Shown: positions 41,230 through 54,501 of the stretch, in pieces | How positions within the stretch are numbered: position 1 is the first letter of the stretch | Layout of the letters: each line of letters starts with the position of its first letter | Source of the DNA: Lotus japonicus | Lineage: Eukaryota > Streptophyta > Magnoliopsida > Fabales > Fabaceae | Length of the DNA stretch: 64,000 bases | Direction of reading: 5' to 3' | Assembly: GCF_012489685.1 (NCBI RefSeq) | Contig: NC_080044.1 | Coordinates: 27,694,369 to 27,758,368, forward strand | The notes under the pieces: model-generated | Told to the model about the DNA's origin: nothing | Databases searched by the model: none | What the model saw: the letters and a program-made list of their open reading frames with translations, nothing else | Program-made: the position numbers and the translations under genes

Positions 41230-41800
41230 CACTACAACATAAAAGGTTTTTCGCAGCGACAATTTTCGCTGCGAAAATCCGTAAGTTGTTGGGAAAAGTA
41301 CTTTTCGCAGCGATAAAAATGTCGTTGCATGTCGTCACGAATAGTCCCGGTGCGAAAAGTTTTGCAACGATATTTGTGGTCGCTGTCATTTGTTTATGTT
41401 TTCACAACGACTATTGTCGCTGCAATAGAAAAACTTTATTGATGCTATAAACTATTTGTTGGAACCACTTATGTCGCTGCTATATTGAACATGTCTTAGC
41501 GACTTTAAAGTCGCTGCAAAAAGGTTTTTTTCCCAACAAATCAAGTTGTTGCGAAAAGTAATTTTTCTCAACAAATAAAGTCATTGCAAAAAGTATTTTT
41601 CTCAACAAATAAAGTCGTTATATAACATATTTTTCTCAACGACTAAAGTTGTTGCTATAAGAAATATTTTCCCAACAATTAAATCGTCGCATTGAGTTAC
41701 TTTTCTCAACCAACAAAATTGTTGTCATAAGTTATCTTTATCAATAACAAGAGTTGTGGCGATATGATACTATTTGACAACTATTATTTGAGTTATTAGT
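41230..41800. repeat. Left subterminal repeat zone of CACTA
   Basis: More than ten copies of 'ttttcgcagcgac'/'cccaacaaattaagttgttgcgaaa'-like motifs in both orientations. The first forms a perfect 12-bp inverted pair (41248-41259 and 41266-41277, ttttcgcagcga / tcgctgcgaaaa). Confidence 0.8.
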
Positions 41801-43140
41801 AATATTAAATTTCATTTTAATGAAAATATTTTAAAAATTAATATTAATCACACCTGCTAATTTCATTAACCAAACTATTCAAATTGTTAATACCAAAAGT
41901 ACTAACAAAGCAAACATAGTATAGTTGCATAAGATAAATAACATTTACATAGCTTAATGAGTCATAAAAGACATAGATAAATAACATTTACATAGCCTAT
42001 ATATAATCTAAAAATAACCACAACATCAACTTCTTGTCTAAAATTGTTGAGCACGTCATCATAAAGTTGTTGAAATACCACCAATTGACCTGCAATTAAC
42101 ACAATCAAATTGTATTTTAGAAAAAAGAAATGATAATACAATCAAACAAGGGGGAATAAAACAGGATCAGCTAACAACATAACAAGCCTCACAACCAGCC
42201 TCTCTTACAGGACCTAAATAGCATAATCCATTTCTAGTTTATAAAGAAAAACTACAGCCCATTTTTAAAGCCATATGCAACTAACAGAACATAATCACAA
42301 GGCACGGAGTACAACACTATAGCATGTACAAAACGTGATAACCAAACAAATTGACAGATGTAAAGCAAGAAGATAGTGCAGTCTTGAAAGCTTCACAAGC
42401 AGAGGAGCACTATATGAGAGGGCATGTCTACAGTATAGAGCAAACCAGAAAAAATAGGCAGCAAGGAGTAGGAACAACAACTGAATTAAACACCAAGTCA
42501 TGATATTGAGGAGTGAACTCCAGCAAAGGCAAGATTTTGTCCACCCCCTTTGCTAAAAGGTCTGCCAAAGAATTAGGAAATTTGACATAGTTTAATACTT
42601 TTTTTAAGAATCAAAAGGATATGTTGATAGAGAAGGGATGTTACCCCTAACAGATATCAATACAGCAAATAGAAAAATAAAATAAAAGGGGGGTAACAAT
42701 CCCAAAGCAAAGAAGAAAGCTACTGGTCAATTAAAGAAGCTAAAACAAAAGCAGGTCAAAACAATAAGTTGGGCAACACACATATAAGGTGAGAAGCTTG
42801 ATAGAGAAAACCCAAACTCTGTCCTAGATAGAAGCAAAACCAAACTCATGAACCACGCCATAAAAACAAAACAGAGCTTGGGCAGAACCTAGAAGACACA
42901 AAATAGAAATGCATACTTTTTTTAGACGACAAAATGCATGCTAGAACTTAGGAAAAGTAATTATAACTTACATGTGTGCAACCCTGTTCTCAGTAGTTTC
43001 AACCTCATGAAGATTGTCCAGCCTATTAAATATTCAAAACATCAACTTATAAAAAGTTCAACATTGCAAAATAGTAGAACTTAGAAAATAAATTTAGTAA
43101 CTCATCATAATGTTGTACACTTAAATGATATTCTTACTTA
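41801..43140. other. CACTA 3' flank, no gene
   Basis: AT-rich DNA between the subterminal zone and the Ptta-like gene. No domain is recognised. Minus-strand frames such as 42295-42501 are Leu-rich chance frames. Confidence 0.4.
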
Positions 43141-45071
43141 CCGAGTGGAATCTAAAAAAGAAGGCTGCCATCCTTTCCTCAAGTTTCTTTTCCATTCTTT
43201 CCTCAAGTTGCTTTTCTACTTTTTCTTCAAATTGTTTTTCCCTTTCTTCAAGTTGCCTTTGACTATCTTCAATGCGCGCAACCATTTCTTCTCTCTTGCT
43301 ACGCTCTTCTTGAAGTTGAGTCTCAACTTCTACCAGTTTCATTTCCATGCCCTGACGCTTTTCTCGCTCGCTCACTAATTGTCCATGTAAAGCTGTAGTA
43401 GATTTTCCTTTTGTTGGTTGAATTTCAGCACCAAGACCACGACAATAAAATGAACGTTCCCCTAAAACTGATTTAAAAGCACCATTGATAATTGGATCTT
43501 TCTCAGCCTCCTCATCTGCTTATTCTAACATCTTCATGGAAGTTTCTTGAACCTTCATCTATTAAAGATAAAAAGTAAAACCATAGTATAATTAAAAGAT
43601 TAAAAAATGAAATTGATGAGATTGAACTTACAATGCATCTACAACCTGCACACTTGCTAAAAGAAAACATCACACATGAAACTAGTCATAATAAGAATTT
43701 ATATAATAAATCATATAAATAGGGTCTTACATGAACTTCCCTAGAAGCCTCATTTACCCATTCTCCATTGTTGTTTGTATGAGTCATTCTCCATAAATCT
43801 TGATAATTGGGCTCCTTTTGAGTTTCAGGATCTCTCTGAATTTTTTTTCATAGCCATAGAGAATAATCACTATAAATTATTAATTCAATGAGCAACTTAT
43901 ATTCAAACAGTTTAGTGTTTTTGGTATTACCGCATCATAGCTAACAGCTTGAAATGACTTCCTTCCACATCTATGGTTGATAACTTGTTTTAATTTATTT
44001 GCTTTGTTCTTGGCACTCATTTCCTGAAAAAAATACAAGTATAATTATTGTAGTAACGTTTTTTTTAGGCATAGTACAGTTGCTGAGTTAACTTATAATA
44101 TTTGCATTAGGAACTTCTATATTCAAAAAGAAAATAGAATATACTCAAAATCAATCTTGTCAGTCAGCAGTAGTGAAGTTCCACAAGACTGTATGGGGGC
44201 AGTGTAGGTTTTTCTTTTTTCTTTTTTCCCTCCAATATATATAACTACTTCTTTATGGCTTTATCAACTTCTACCTTATAGGTATATTTGCAATAAATAT
44301 GATACCAACATACCTTATAGGTAGGACTTGAAAACTTATCTACCAAGTGCTCCCAATCTTCCTCACTTATCTCATCATGCTTATGTTCCAAAGCCATCTC
44401 ATTTGTTTCATACTTTTTAAAGTGTTCATGAAGTTTACCTCTATGGCTTCCATAGAGTCTTTTTGTTGTATTAAGAATAACCTCTTTGTTATGCTCCGTT
44501 TGATCAATATCAAAAGTATCCTGCACCCAACAATTACATGAAATATATTGTAAGTATTGTATTAACACAAAAGAAAACAGAAAAATAAATTAAATAATGA
44601 CATTTACAAAAACTTGTGATAGTATATGATCTTTTGCCGTGTCAGGAACTTTTTTCCACCCTTTGACATTAAAAGGAGCCTTTTTTTTACAAGCACAGAA
44701 ATTTCAGTAACAAAATCTGGAGCTCCTGGTCCAACCGCCACCATCTTGTCAAGAGGAATACAAAGGGGTAATTTTCCAATAGCACTCTTCATTTTATTTT
44801 TTGTAACACTTGTTCCAGTTGTTTTTCCTCTTCCAGTTTTTTTTGTTCTTGAACCCTCTATTGAATTTTCACAAATAATGGGGAAAGAAAGTTATCACTA
44901 ACATAATATAAGAGTTTAAGATAAGAACATAAAAAATATTATAATGAAAATAAAATTAAAATAAAAAAACTTTGAAGAAAAGAAAATTATAGTACCTCCT
45001 TGTTGTTGACTCATAGTAGCATTTGAAGAATTTGGATGTGTTGAATCCATTACCTGAGTTGGGGGTGCCAT
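43141..45071 (-). pseudogene. Ptta/En-Spm plant transposase-like gene of CACTA (second gene)
   Basis: Exons can be traced with GT-AG borders: 45071-44996, 44857-44608, 44520-44314, 44023-43931, 43835-43731 and about 43558-43141. They show the Transposase_24 (PF03004-type) pattern: a basic N-terminus, GKLPLCIPLDK, FDIDQTEHNK, HEHFKKYET, SEEDWEHLVDKFSSPTYK, NKANKLKQVINHRCGRKSF, then a C-terminal coiled coil (QLQEERSKREEMVARIEDSQ). An A-run at about 44683-44690 causes a one-base frameshift in exon 2, and an in-frame TAA lies at 43520-43522. In En/Spm elements the second protein binds the subterminal repeats. This copy is damaged. Confidence 0.7.
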
Positions 45072-47062
45072 TTCTAAATAAAAGAAAAATATGCATATTA
45101 AATAAGTGAACTAAAAAGCAAACCTACTTGGGCATTAAAACGACTAGGGGCAAAGAGCAAGTCACATATAGCCAACAAATCAAAGAAGAGAGACCACCTA
45201 ATGCAAAGACTACATAAAAGCCAATGAATCATTTTTATTTTTATTTTTGACAACAGAATTTTTTTATTGATTTGCAGTAATAGATTGGAAAAACCCTCCC
45301 ACATAAGTTAAACCATTTATTCCTCAACAACCAACCCAGGCAGTAAGAATGAAGTCCAACAAAATCCTACAATAGTCCAACCCCAATGACATGCATATAT
45401 AGCCAAGATTAAAATTTGCACAAAAAGCATAAAGCAACCCACAAACCCACAACCAGAATACGCCTAAGAATGAAGTCCACAAAATCCTCTTCACCTATTG
45501 AAAACAGTATTGTGTTGTTGGATTTTCTGCTAGTAACCTTTAATCGAATCAACAGTTCAGCAATGTTAGCACAAGGTCACCAATGATATTGAAGCAAAAA
45601 AAAACCCCAAATCAGAGATTGATCAAAAGAATACAGCCCCCAAAATTCTCAAGTTACCACCAAAAACCCCCAAGATTATCAATGGGGATAGGAAAGCTCA
45701 ATAGTCTGCACCGCACAAAGGAACAACACCACCAAACCACCTGGCACACAGCAAATAGAAGCCAAAATTTCACAACTCAGAGAACCAAACCTGAGGTACA
45801 GGGATACTAAAATCCCCCCTCACCTCATACAGACATCTTCCTGTAGTGAGAGCATCAAAAATTCAAAATTGCTTTCTTTTGTTTATGAAAAATGATCACG
45901 TTTTGCATAAACATAAGAGAGAGCAAGGGAAATTCAAATCCAGGGCATCAGGGCATGAATTGCATAAGACTGAGAGAGCAAGAAAAATTCAAAACCAGGG
46001 CATCACTCATAAGGGCATGAATCGCATAAGAGAGTGAGACAGAGACTGCGAGAGAAATAGGTGAGGCTGGTGGTGGTGGCCGCTTGGCCGGTGGACGGTG
46101 GTGAACTGGTGGGCGGTGGCTGGTGCGTGTGTGCTTGACGGCTTGACCTAGGGTAGCGACATGGCAGACTGCAACTCTCCATCTCCTTTCTCACCTTTTT
46201 TCATCCCAGTTCCCACTCACAAATTCGTGGCTCTCTTCAATTAAAAAGCTGACAAATTCATGTACTTTTCCATATGACTGATGAAACATATTAGGCATAT
46301 AATTTAGGAACACAAAGGCGAACAACAAACAAGATAGGGCAGGTTGGCGCAGGACAAGAGAAACCGCAAACAGAACATAGCCACCCAAAAGCATACAATT
46401 AAAAATTACTGACCTCTATTGTTGTGGAGAAACAGAGTCTATAGCTTGCAACACAGCTTCAAAAGAAAACCCTTTCGTTCAGAAACAAACACGCATCGAT
46501 GGGGAGATTAGGAACAAAGAGCTGGTATGAGAAATAAGTGAAACTCCTTCATGATATGAGTGATTTTAGAACTTCTGAACATAACCAGGAAAAAAAACCC
46601 ATTCACGATGAGGGAGATGATGAGATATGTGTTTAGTGCTTGTAGACAGTTTCTCAAAAATGGGAAAGTAAAAAATTGAGCGCTAAAAAGTAGCGCCAAA
46701 AAAATTAGTAAATATTTGCTTCTAGAAATTTCATAAAAGCTTGAATTTCAAATCTGTTGCTTTAATTTTTGAACGAATTTCAGATATGTTGCTGATAAAT
46801 AGAATTTAAAAAACCTGTTACTGATAGATATAATTTCAAAAGAAAATAATTTTATTAAAGAAAAATAAATAAAATTAAATGCTTTATAAAGTTCATTAAA
46901 AATAATATAATAGTTCTTAATCAAGTAATTGATAGATTTGTTAATAAAATATAATAAAATCTTTAAACTGATTTTTTTTTCAATTGCATTTACTATTCAA
47001 ATACAAATAAAGTATATGATTGTTTCAAATAATACATAAAACTAACGTAAAAGATAGCATAA
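45072..47062. other. Spacer between the two CACTA genes
   Basis: It would hold the promoter and leader of the Ptta-like gene. A GT-rich patch (ggtggtggtggc) lies near 46060. Short 'catcagggcatgaattgcataagac' units repeat at about 45945-46030. No domain in any frame. Confidence 0.4.
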
Positions 47063-47073
47063 AAAAGTAGTTT

Positions 47074-47243
47074 TTATAAATATTCGGTACCCGGTCACAC
47101 TTTGGATGTCGCCAAATTTGAGATTTAGTCATAGTTAAGGTTCATCATCCCTCCCCATAGTGTATTGCGTGGGGATCGAACCCGAAAGTTCTTCCCACAC
47201 ACTCAACCTGCGTTGCCAACTGAGCTACACCTCTTGGGTATAG
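47074..47243 (-). mobile_element. tRNA-derived SINE inside CACTA
   Basis: 11-bp duplication AAAAGTAGTTT (47063-47073 and 47244-47254). On the minus strand it has an A box (tagctcagttggcaacgcagg, at 47207-47227) and a B box ggttcgatcccc (47171-47183). It looks close to a real tRNA head but has no acceptor-stem pairing, so I do not call a tRNA. Confidence 0.8.
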
Positions 47244-47799
47244 AAAAGTAGTTTCAATTGTTGATGTAGATTAAAATCATTTATCTAATTGTATTTTTTT
47301 TTCTAATCTTCATAAATTTTGAAATCATTTATGAATTTTTTATGTTTATCAATTTTTTTTTGCGATTTCAAAATTGTGAGTTATTCTGATATAAATTTTG
47401 AGATCAAATTAATTCACGTATAAAGGTGTACTTTGAAAAGAAAGGTGGTACATTGAAATCTCAATCAGAAATGGTGGTAGCGTACAATGAAAACCAATCA
47501 TCATCAACCTCCCAAATCTGAATATCAAAGCCATAACCAGCCCACCCGGAGACAAAGCAGAGATCTCGCAGTCTCTACGGATTTTGACCGGAGAAAAAAG
47601 GGATTTTGCGTCAATAAAAGTCAAAAATAAAATATGTCAAGATTAAAATTAATTAATTAAATCAGACACTATTTAATGTGAAATTATAAGGATAAATACT
47701 TGTGTTAAAATTCAACAAAATATAAAAAATAGGTATTTTACATATTTCTTCTAAACTTTACCAAAAACTAATAAAAAATTCAGGGCCAAAATGTATCTT

Positions 47800-50700
47800 T
47801 TATTCTGTGTCAGAATCTTCTTTCTCAGACAAATCATATTCGCTTGCATGAGATTCTTCTTCATCACTATCTGAGTCACTTGCATCATCCAATTCTTTTT
47901 GTTCTTCTTCCTTGTCAATAATACTTTCATCCAAGCATAGACCTGCAACATCATGCCTATTTAAAACCTCATCGTCTTGATTTACTAATGGTGCATCATC
48001 ATCCTCATTTAAAACAACTTCATCTTGGTTTACTGATGGTGTTTTCAGTTGTCCATGTGTATCACCCAACTCATTTAGTTGATATGCTTCCAAGTCATCG
48101 TCAACTTCAACATTTGGCAAGTCAAAGACATGTCTTGGCTTGACTTTAACAACCGTATACCAATTTTCCTTGTCACTGTATTTTACATAATAAACCAAAC
48201 CAGCTTGAGAGGCCAAGATATATGGATCACTTTTGTAATATAACTTTGTCATATCTATACTAATAAATCCATATTCATCTCTCCTATATCCCATGCCCTG
48301 ATTTCGGCCTTCGGAAGGAGCCTCAAACCAATCACATTCAAATAGTATAGCAAAGTTGCTATTCAAATATCTTACTTCAGTGATCTTTCTAACCACACCA
48401 TAAAAATCAACATGTCCGGTTAACTCATCCCCTTTCACTATCACACCACTGTTTTGGGTTTTTAGGTGTTTCTCAGCATCTTTTGTACGAAACTTGAATC
48501 CATTTAGAATGTATCCTTTGTGGTTGAACACTCGAAAGTCCGGCCCTTTTGATAATATTTCTAGTTGTTTACTAATCCTCTCATCACCCAATTGTTGTAA
48601 TCGCAAAACCTACATTTAAGTTTTGTTAAAACCATCATACCATATAAAACTAAATATAAATGATTATCACAGTATATAAAATTCTATCGACAACTTTAGG
48701 TATAAGTTAAACATCAATCTTATTACCTCATTTTCAAACCATTTGGGGAATTGCTCCTTGTGCCTCTTTTCTATGTTTCTATGACTTTCATTTTTTATCT
48801 TCGCCATGTGCTCTCTGAAAATTGTTATGAGTATACAATAATTAGAAATTCAGATATATTATAGTCACTACTAATAAGAATAAAAGTTAGACTGATGACA
48901 CTTACTCAATCCAAGGCCTGACTTCTTCACAATTTTGTAATATGTAAAAATGAGCTTGTTGAAGTTCAGAAGAGTTTATACATTCCCACGAACCTCCTCC
49001 AATAGATCGACCATTGCTTTTGAACACTAACAAACCAACAGATTCATTACTTGCATAGTCCATATATCTATCTGGCCAATTTAATCTAGAATCCATGTCG
49101 GTCAAATATCGAGCACAAAATGTCATACACTCTTCAGACACATAGCCTTCTGCTATGGAACCTTCTGGCCGTGCTTTGTTGCGCACATAACTCTTTAGAA
49201 CGCGCAAAAATCTAACCATAAACAAAAAAAATTACATATAAAAATTTGAGAATTAAAATATTTGGATTTATATATCAAAAATATTTAAACTAACCTTTCA
49301 ATAGGATACATCCATCTATATTGAACAGGACCTCCAGTTTTTGCTTCATTTGCCAAGTGAATTGATAGATGAACCATAACATCAAAAAATGATGGTGGGA
49401 AGATGCGCTCCAGCTTACAAAGTGTCACTGCAATTTGATTCTGTAAACGATCCAGCTCATTTAATTCTAACTCTTTAGAGCATAAATCACCAAAGAATAA
49501 AGACAACTCAATCAAAGGATCACAAGCATCCTTGGGAAGCAATCCTCTTATGGCAAGGGGAAGAAGTCTCTCAAGTATAACATGATAATCATGACTTTTA
49601 AGTCCTGAAATCTTGAGTTCATTTATATTTACGCAACGACCTATATTTGAGGCATATGCATCAGGAAACCTCACATCCTTCAAGATACGACAAAAATTAA
49701 TCTTTTCTTCCTTTGACATCGTGTAACGTGCTGGTGGAATCATATATTTATCCCCAACCTTTATAGGATGAAGCTGCTTCTTGAGTTCCATACGTTGCAA
49801 ATCTAATCTAGACTTTATTGTATCTTTTGTTTTGCCTTCTAGATCCAACAACGTCCCAGTAACACTTTCACAAATATTTTTCTCCACGTGCATCACATCT
49901 ATGTTATGCCTCAATAAATTTGTTCTCCAATAAGGTAATTCAAAAAAGATACTTTTCTTCTTCCAATTATGATTCACGTTTGCAGTTCTTTTTCTTTTTC
50001 TTGTAGCTTTTCCAAATGGTAGCAGCTCAAGACTCTCCAGTTGTGCAATCACTTGATCTCCAGTTAATGGTTCAGGTGCAATCCTTAACTCTCGTGTGTT
50101 ATCAAAAGGGCTCTTTTTCATACGCCAAGGGTGTTGAGTAGGTAAGAATCTACGATGGCCCATGTAGCATTGCTTGTGACCATATTTCAAACGACAAGAG
50201 CTGGTTTCGGAATGACAACAAGGGCAAGCTAGTTTTCCTTTAGTGCTCCATCCAGATAGCATGGCATAAGCCGGAAAGTCATTGATTGTCCACAATAAGG
50301 CTGCATGCAATTGAAAATTTTGTCTCGATGCTGCATCATAAGTTTCAATACCTTCATCCCACAAATCTTTTAAGTCATCAATTAGCGGCTGAAGATAAAC
50401 ATCAATATCTATCCCAGGACCTTTTGGGCCTGGAATAAGCAAAGTTAAAATGAAATTTGGCTGTTTCATGCACAACCAAGGAGGCAAGTTATAAGGAATT
50501 AAAACAACTGGTCACACACTATAGTTGGTGCTCATAATACCAAATGGGTTGAAACCATCAGATGCTAAGCCAAGTCTTACATTACGAGGATCTGAAGCAA
50601 AAAGTTCATGGTTATCATCAAAACGTTTCCATGCTAATGAGTTAGCCGGGTGCCTCATAACTCCATCATCAACTCTTTTATTCTTATGCCATTTCATATC

Positions 50701-51558
50701 ATCTGCAATTTGTTTTGACATAAATAATCTTTGTAGTCTTAGTTTTATAGGGAAGTATCGAACTACCTTATTAGGGACAACATTCTTCTTCTTATTTTCT
50801 TGCCACCTACTTTCCCCACATTTTGGACATTTATCCAGATTTTCATATTCTTCTCCTCTAAACAGAATGCAATCATTGACACAAGCATCTATCTTGACAT
50901 AATCAAGTCCAAGATCTCTAATAGTCTTCTGAATCTCATACATAGAGTTGGGAAGAACATTTCCTTCAGGTAAAGCTTCAACGAGTAGTTTTATTAGTGA
51001 ATCAAATGAATTATTGCTCCATCCATAAACACACTTCATTTGAAAAAGGCGCATAATAAAAGATAATTTGGAGAATTTTTGACAACCAGGATAAAGTTTT
51101 TGCTCAGCATCTTTCAACAATCCATAAAACCTTTTAGCATCCTTATTAGGCTCCTCATTCATACTGCTAGGCCCAGGATTATCAAACACATTACCTCTAT
51201 CCATGTTAAGTGATTGATGCATGTCATGAAGCATGGAGTAAGTTTGAGCATTATCACTTATTTCAAGATCAACATCGCAATCGTTGCCAGCGTCATTATC
51301 AGATGATGCATCACTTAAGCTTTCGCCATGATACTCCCAACGCTCATAACTTGGTTCAAATCCCCATTTTAGTAAATCATGCATCACATCATCTCTTGAT
51401 TTATAATTAAAATTATTGCATTTAGAGCATGGGCACCTGATGAACCTTTTCGGTTTCGATCCAGAGAAAGCAAAATTTAAAAAATCATCAATTCCTTTCA
51501 AGTACTCTGGCAAAGTTCTATCCTTAAGTTTTATCCATCCCCTATTCTGCTTATCCAT
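47800..51558 (-). pseudogene. TNP2-type CACTA transposase
   Basis: Exon 1 (51558-49295) starts MDKQNRGWIKLKDR with the Transposase-associated zinc domain (CPCSKCNN) and then the TNP2/Transposase_21 catalytic region. An in-frame TGA at 50512-50514 breaks it; the frame continues unbroken on the other side. Exon 2 (49211-48906) completes the DUF4218 region (KTGGPVQYRWMYPIER and on to VLKSYVRNKARPEGSIAEGY). Exon 3 (48814-48727) and exon 4 (48609-47800) hold DUF4216 (FYGVVRKITEVRYL, FECDWFEAP, VYYVKYSDKENWYTVVKVKPR) and an acidic tail. The introns are GT-AG and phase-consistent. One nonsense codon is the only lesion I see. Confidence 0.88.
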
Positions 51559-52004
51559 GATCCCAGTATCTACAAATTTAAAAGAAAATATGTGTTGTAT
51601 TGGTTAATAAAATGGATTAGACATATTATAAAGAAAATTATAACAAATGAATTTTTTTTTGTTACAGTGAGAAATTAGGGTTTCGTATATGAACTTAACT
51701 TCAAAATAATATGTTAATATGTTATTATAAGGAGTATGATATTTTTTTTGTGTTTTTTTATTTCTTAAATGTTTTATTTTTTTTTTAAAGAAGAAATATA
51801 TATATTGATACAAATAGTCTTGGGAACACACTCTCACAAGTAAGATCAAATAAACAATAAAAAATAACTAAAAGAGATTGAGTTAAGAGTAACAGAATCT
51901 AAAATAGACACAAGTAAAAACTAAAATTATACTATAATATAGGATTACCAATACCAAATAAAGGGACAAAGATAAAGACCAGCAAACGTGGTCTATGATT
52001 TTTT
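51559..52004. other. 5' region of the CACTA transposase gene
   Basis: Upstream DNA of the TNP2 gene, very AT-rich, with a T-run at 51771-51786. No gene. Confidence 0.4.
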
Positions 52005-52574
52005 TTAGTATTATTTTTAGTGCTATTTTTTATAAAATAAAATAGTGTTTGTTATATCTTAAAATTAGCCTATCTTATAATCTAAATGCTTATCTAAAAT
52101 CCAAAATAAAATCTTAAGGCTTTTCTTATTTTCTAATGTTGTACCAAAAAAAAACCTTATTTTCTAATGAAGTCTCACGTGACTTTTTCTTTTTAAAATA
52201 AATTTATACTTCTTTTTCAAAATTTATACTTATCTTATATTTTTTAAAGGCTTATCTAAAAAAATAGTGTTTGTTTCTCTTTGTTATTTTTTAGTATTAT
52301 TTTTAGTGCTATTTTTTTAAAAAAAATAGTGTTTGTTACATCTTAAAGTTAGCCTATCTTATTAATCTAAAAGCTTATCTAAAATCCAAAATAAAATCTA
52401 AAGGCTTATCTTATTTTCTAATGTTGTACCAAAAAAAAAACCTTATTTTCTAATGAAGTCTCACGTGACTTTTTCTTCTTAAAATAAACTTGTACTTCTT
52501 TTTTCTAAATTTATACTTATCTTATAATTTTTAAAGGCTTATCTAAAAAAATAGTGTTTGTTTCTCTTTGTTTT
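52005..52574. repeat. 286-bp tandem duplication inside CACTA
   Basis: Two head-to-tail copies (52005-52290 and 52291-52574) sharing 'ttagtattatttttagtgct', 'gttgtaccaaaaaaaa' and 'tgaagtctcacgtgactttt', with a few base changes and small indels. Non-coding. Confidence 0.8.
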
Positions 52575-53284
52575 CTGGTTTGTATTCTCCTCCCCCCCCT
52601 TTAAAGGACCCACAAAATTAGTAATTTACCCTTTATTTTATTTTTAATTTACCCTTATTTTATTTTTTAATCAAATAACCTAATTAATGCCCAACTTAAA
52701 AAATCAAATAAATAGGAGATAATTTAAATATATTAATCTAGTTTAAATTTAGACTGCATTAAATTTGGAAGGCATACAAATCAATTTAAAATTATAATGA
52801 AAATGGCACGAAATCATATGCATTTATAATTTATGACATCAATTCACAGCACAAAACAAAAATAAAGAGAGCATGCGTGCTTACTTGGTTGAAACACAAC
52901 AAAAAATCTTCTTTGAAGCTTCTGAATAGCGGATAACTTCGGTAGCTATTTCTCACTGTCTTACCCTCAGTTGCTCTCACACTCTATTGAATTGAGGTTC
53001 AAAGATGGAACCCCAACTCTCATAAGGGATGATCAATTTGCCACTTTCCACTGAATGTGTCTTTTCACTATCAATGCTCATTTATTTATAATCATTCTCC
53101 TAGGTTTGGTTGTTCCCTAATATGATAAGATTTTAATTTATTTTCAAATTTTCAGATAAAATTTGATTTATTTTTCAATTTTAGGTGAAACACGATCACA
53201 TTTATATAGATCTATCAAGATTCAGTTAATAATCAAATTTTAATCCGATTATTATTTTTTAGAATTTTTTATTATTTTCTAGTA
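52575..53284. other. CACTA upstream region, no gene
   Basis: AT-rich, no supported open frame. It may hold the transcription start of the transposase gene. Confidence 0.4.
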
Positions 53285-53402
53285 ATTTTTTTTGTTACAT
53301 CGGAAAGATAAACTGCGCCTGCCAGGATTTGATCCCGAGATCTCCCCCTACCCAACTCATATGTCCTCCAACTCCTACCACTTGAGCTATCATACGGGCA
53401 CA
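53285..53402 (-). mobile_element. SINE inside CACTA, right side
   Basis: On the minus strand it has an A-box-like tagctcaagtggtaggagtt, a B-box-like gggatcaaatcc and a poly(A)-like end. It is closely similar to the SINE in MATE intron 2 (acatcggaaa, aactcatatgtcc phrases). The duplication was not resolved. Confidence 0.7.
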
Positions 53403-53838
53403 ATAATTATTATTTTTAATCATATTTTTTAGCTTTCTGATTTTTAAATTATTTCATAATTTGACTTTTTTTTTACATTTTCTATTTTATTATTTTCGAA
53501 TTTTGATTTTGTGAGTTTTTAGAATTAATAAATTAACAATAAAAGAAAAGAAAAAGGTAAGGTAAAATAAGATGTTCACACCAAATAAATTATGATATTC
53601 ATATTTTGAATTCAAATTTGATATTAAATAGAATTTTTTAATGCAAATAAATAACAAAACTCAATTTTTATTTATGAAATTAAATGGTTGTTTAACAACA
53701 ACATTTCAAGTTGTTGTGATATGCATATCCTTTCGCAGCGACAACAGTTATCGTTGGGAAAAACATATTTTCTCAGCAACTAACGAATTCGTTGGCATAT
53801 ATGTCCACCTTTTCACAACAACAATAATAGTTGTTGTG

Positions 53839-54384
53839 AAAAAGTCGCTGTGAATAGTATATTATTTCCCAACGACAACTAAAGTTGTTGGGACAAGTGC
53901 ATTTTTCGTAACGACATTAGTATTGTCGGGGAAAAATTACTTTTGCCAACAACATGAAAATGTTGCTGCCATATACCTATTTTTAGTAACAATTAAAATG
54001 ATGTTACGAAAAAGTCGTTGCGAATAATATGTTATTTCCCAACGACAACTAAAGTTGCTGGGACAAGTACATTTTTCGCAACGGCTTTAGTTTTGTCGGG
54101 AGAAAAATCACTTTTGCCAACAAAATGAAAATGTTGCTGCCATATGGATACTTTTAGTAACAATTAAATGTTGTTGCGAAAAAGTCGCTGCGAATAATAT
54201 GTTATTTCCCAACAACATCTAAAGTTGCTGGGATAAGTGCATTTTTCGCAACGACTTTAGTGTTGTCGGAAAAAAATTACTTTTGCCAACAAAATGAAAA
54301 TGTTGTTGCCATATACCTACTTTTAGTAACAATTAAAATGTTGTTGCGAAAAAGTCGCTGCGAATTAACTCATCTCTTGTAGTG
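53839..54384. repeat. 170-bp tandem repeats, right subterminal zone of CACTA
   Basis: Three copies start at 53839, 54009 and 54179 with a partial fourth at 54349, exactly 170 bp apart, each beginning aaaaagtcgctgcgaat and containing ttatttcccaac and gccatat. Each copy holds several of the short subterminal motifs. The CACTA end TTGTAGTG follows. Confidence 0.85.
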
Positions 54385-54501
54385 ACATTATTGCCCCCAC
54401 AATTATATAGATGCATGCATATAATTGTATATTGCATACGGTGAACGAGTTGCTTTCATGTGAGTGTGAGAGTGAGTAGGGTGGTAAAATGAGCTTGTTC
54501 C

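Larger units (their letters stand above)
41230..54384 (-). mobile_element. CACTA (En/Spm) transposon in the MATE intron
   Basis: 13,155 bp. It starts CACTACAACA and ends TTGTAGTG, with a 3-bp ACA duplication (41227-41229 and 54385-54387). Subterminal zones at both ends are packed with short 'ttcgcagcgac'/'gttgcgaaaa' motifs, the expected transposase-binding array. It has two minus-strand genes: TNP2-type transposase (47800-51558) and a Ptta/TnpA-like gene (about 43141-45071). Both carry lesions, so this copy is probably not autonomous, though its ends look usable in trans. Confidence 0.92.

Noticed and set aside
44245..44313. Continuation of the Ptta-like exon beyond 44314
   Set aside because: The frame reads into intron sequence after a good GTATG donor; the next exon at 44023 continues the family pattern.
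47165..47230. Possible tRNA gene
   Set aside because: A and B boxes are present but there is no acceptor-stem pairing, and the whole lies within an 11-bp-duplicated SINE.
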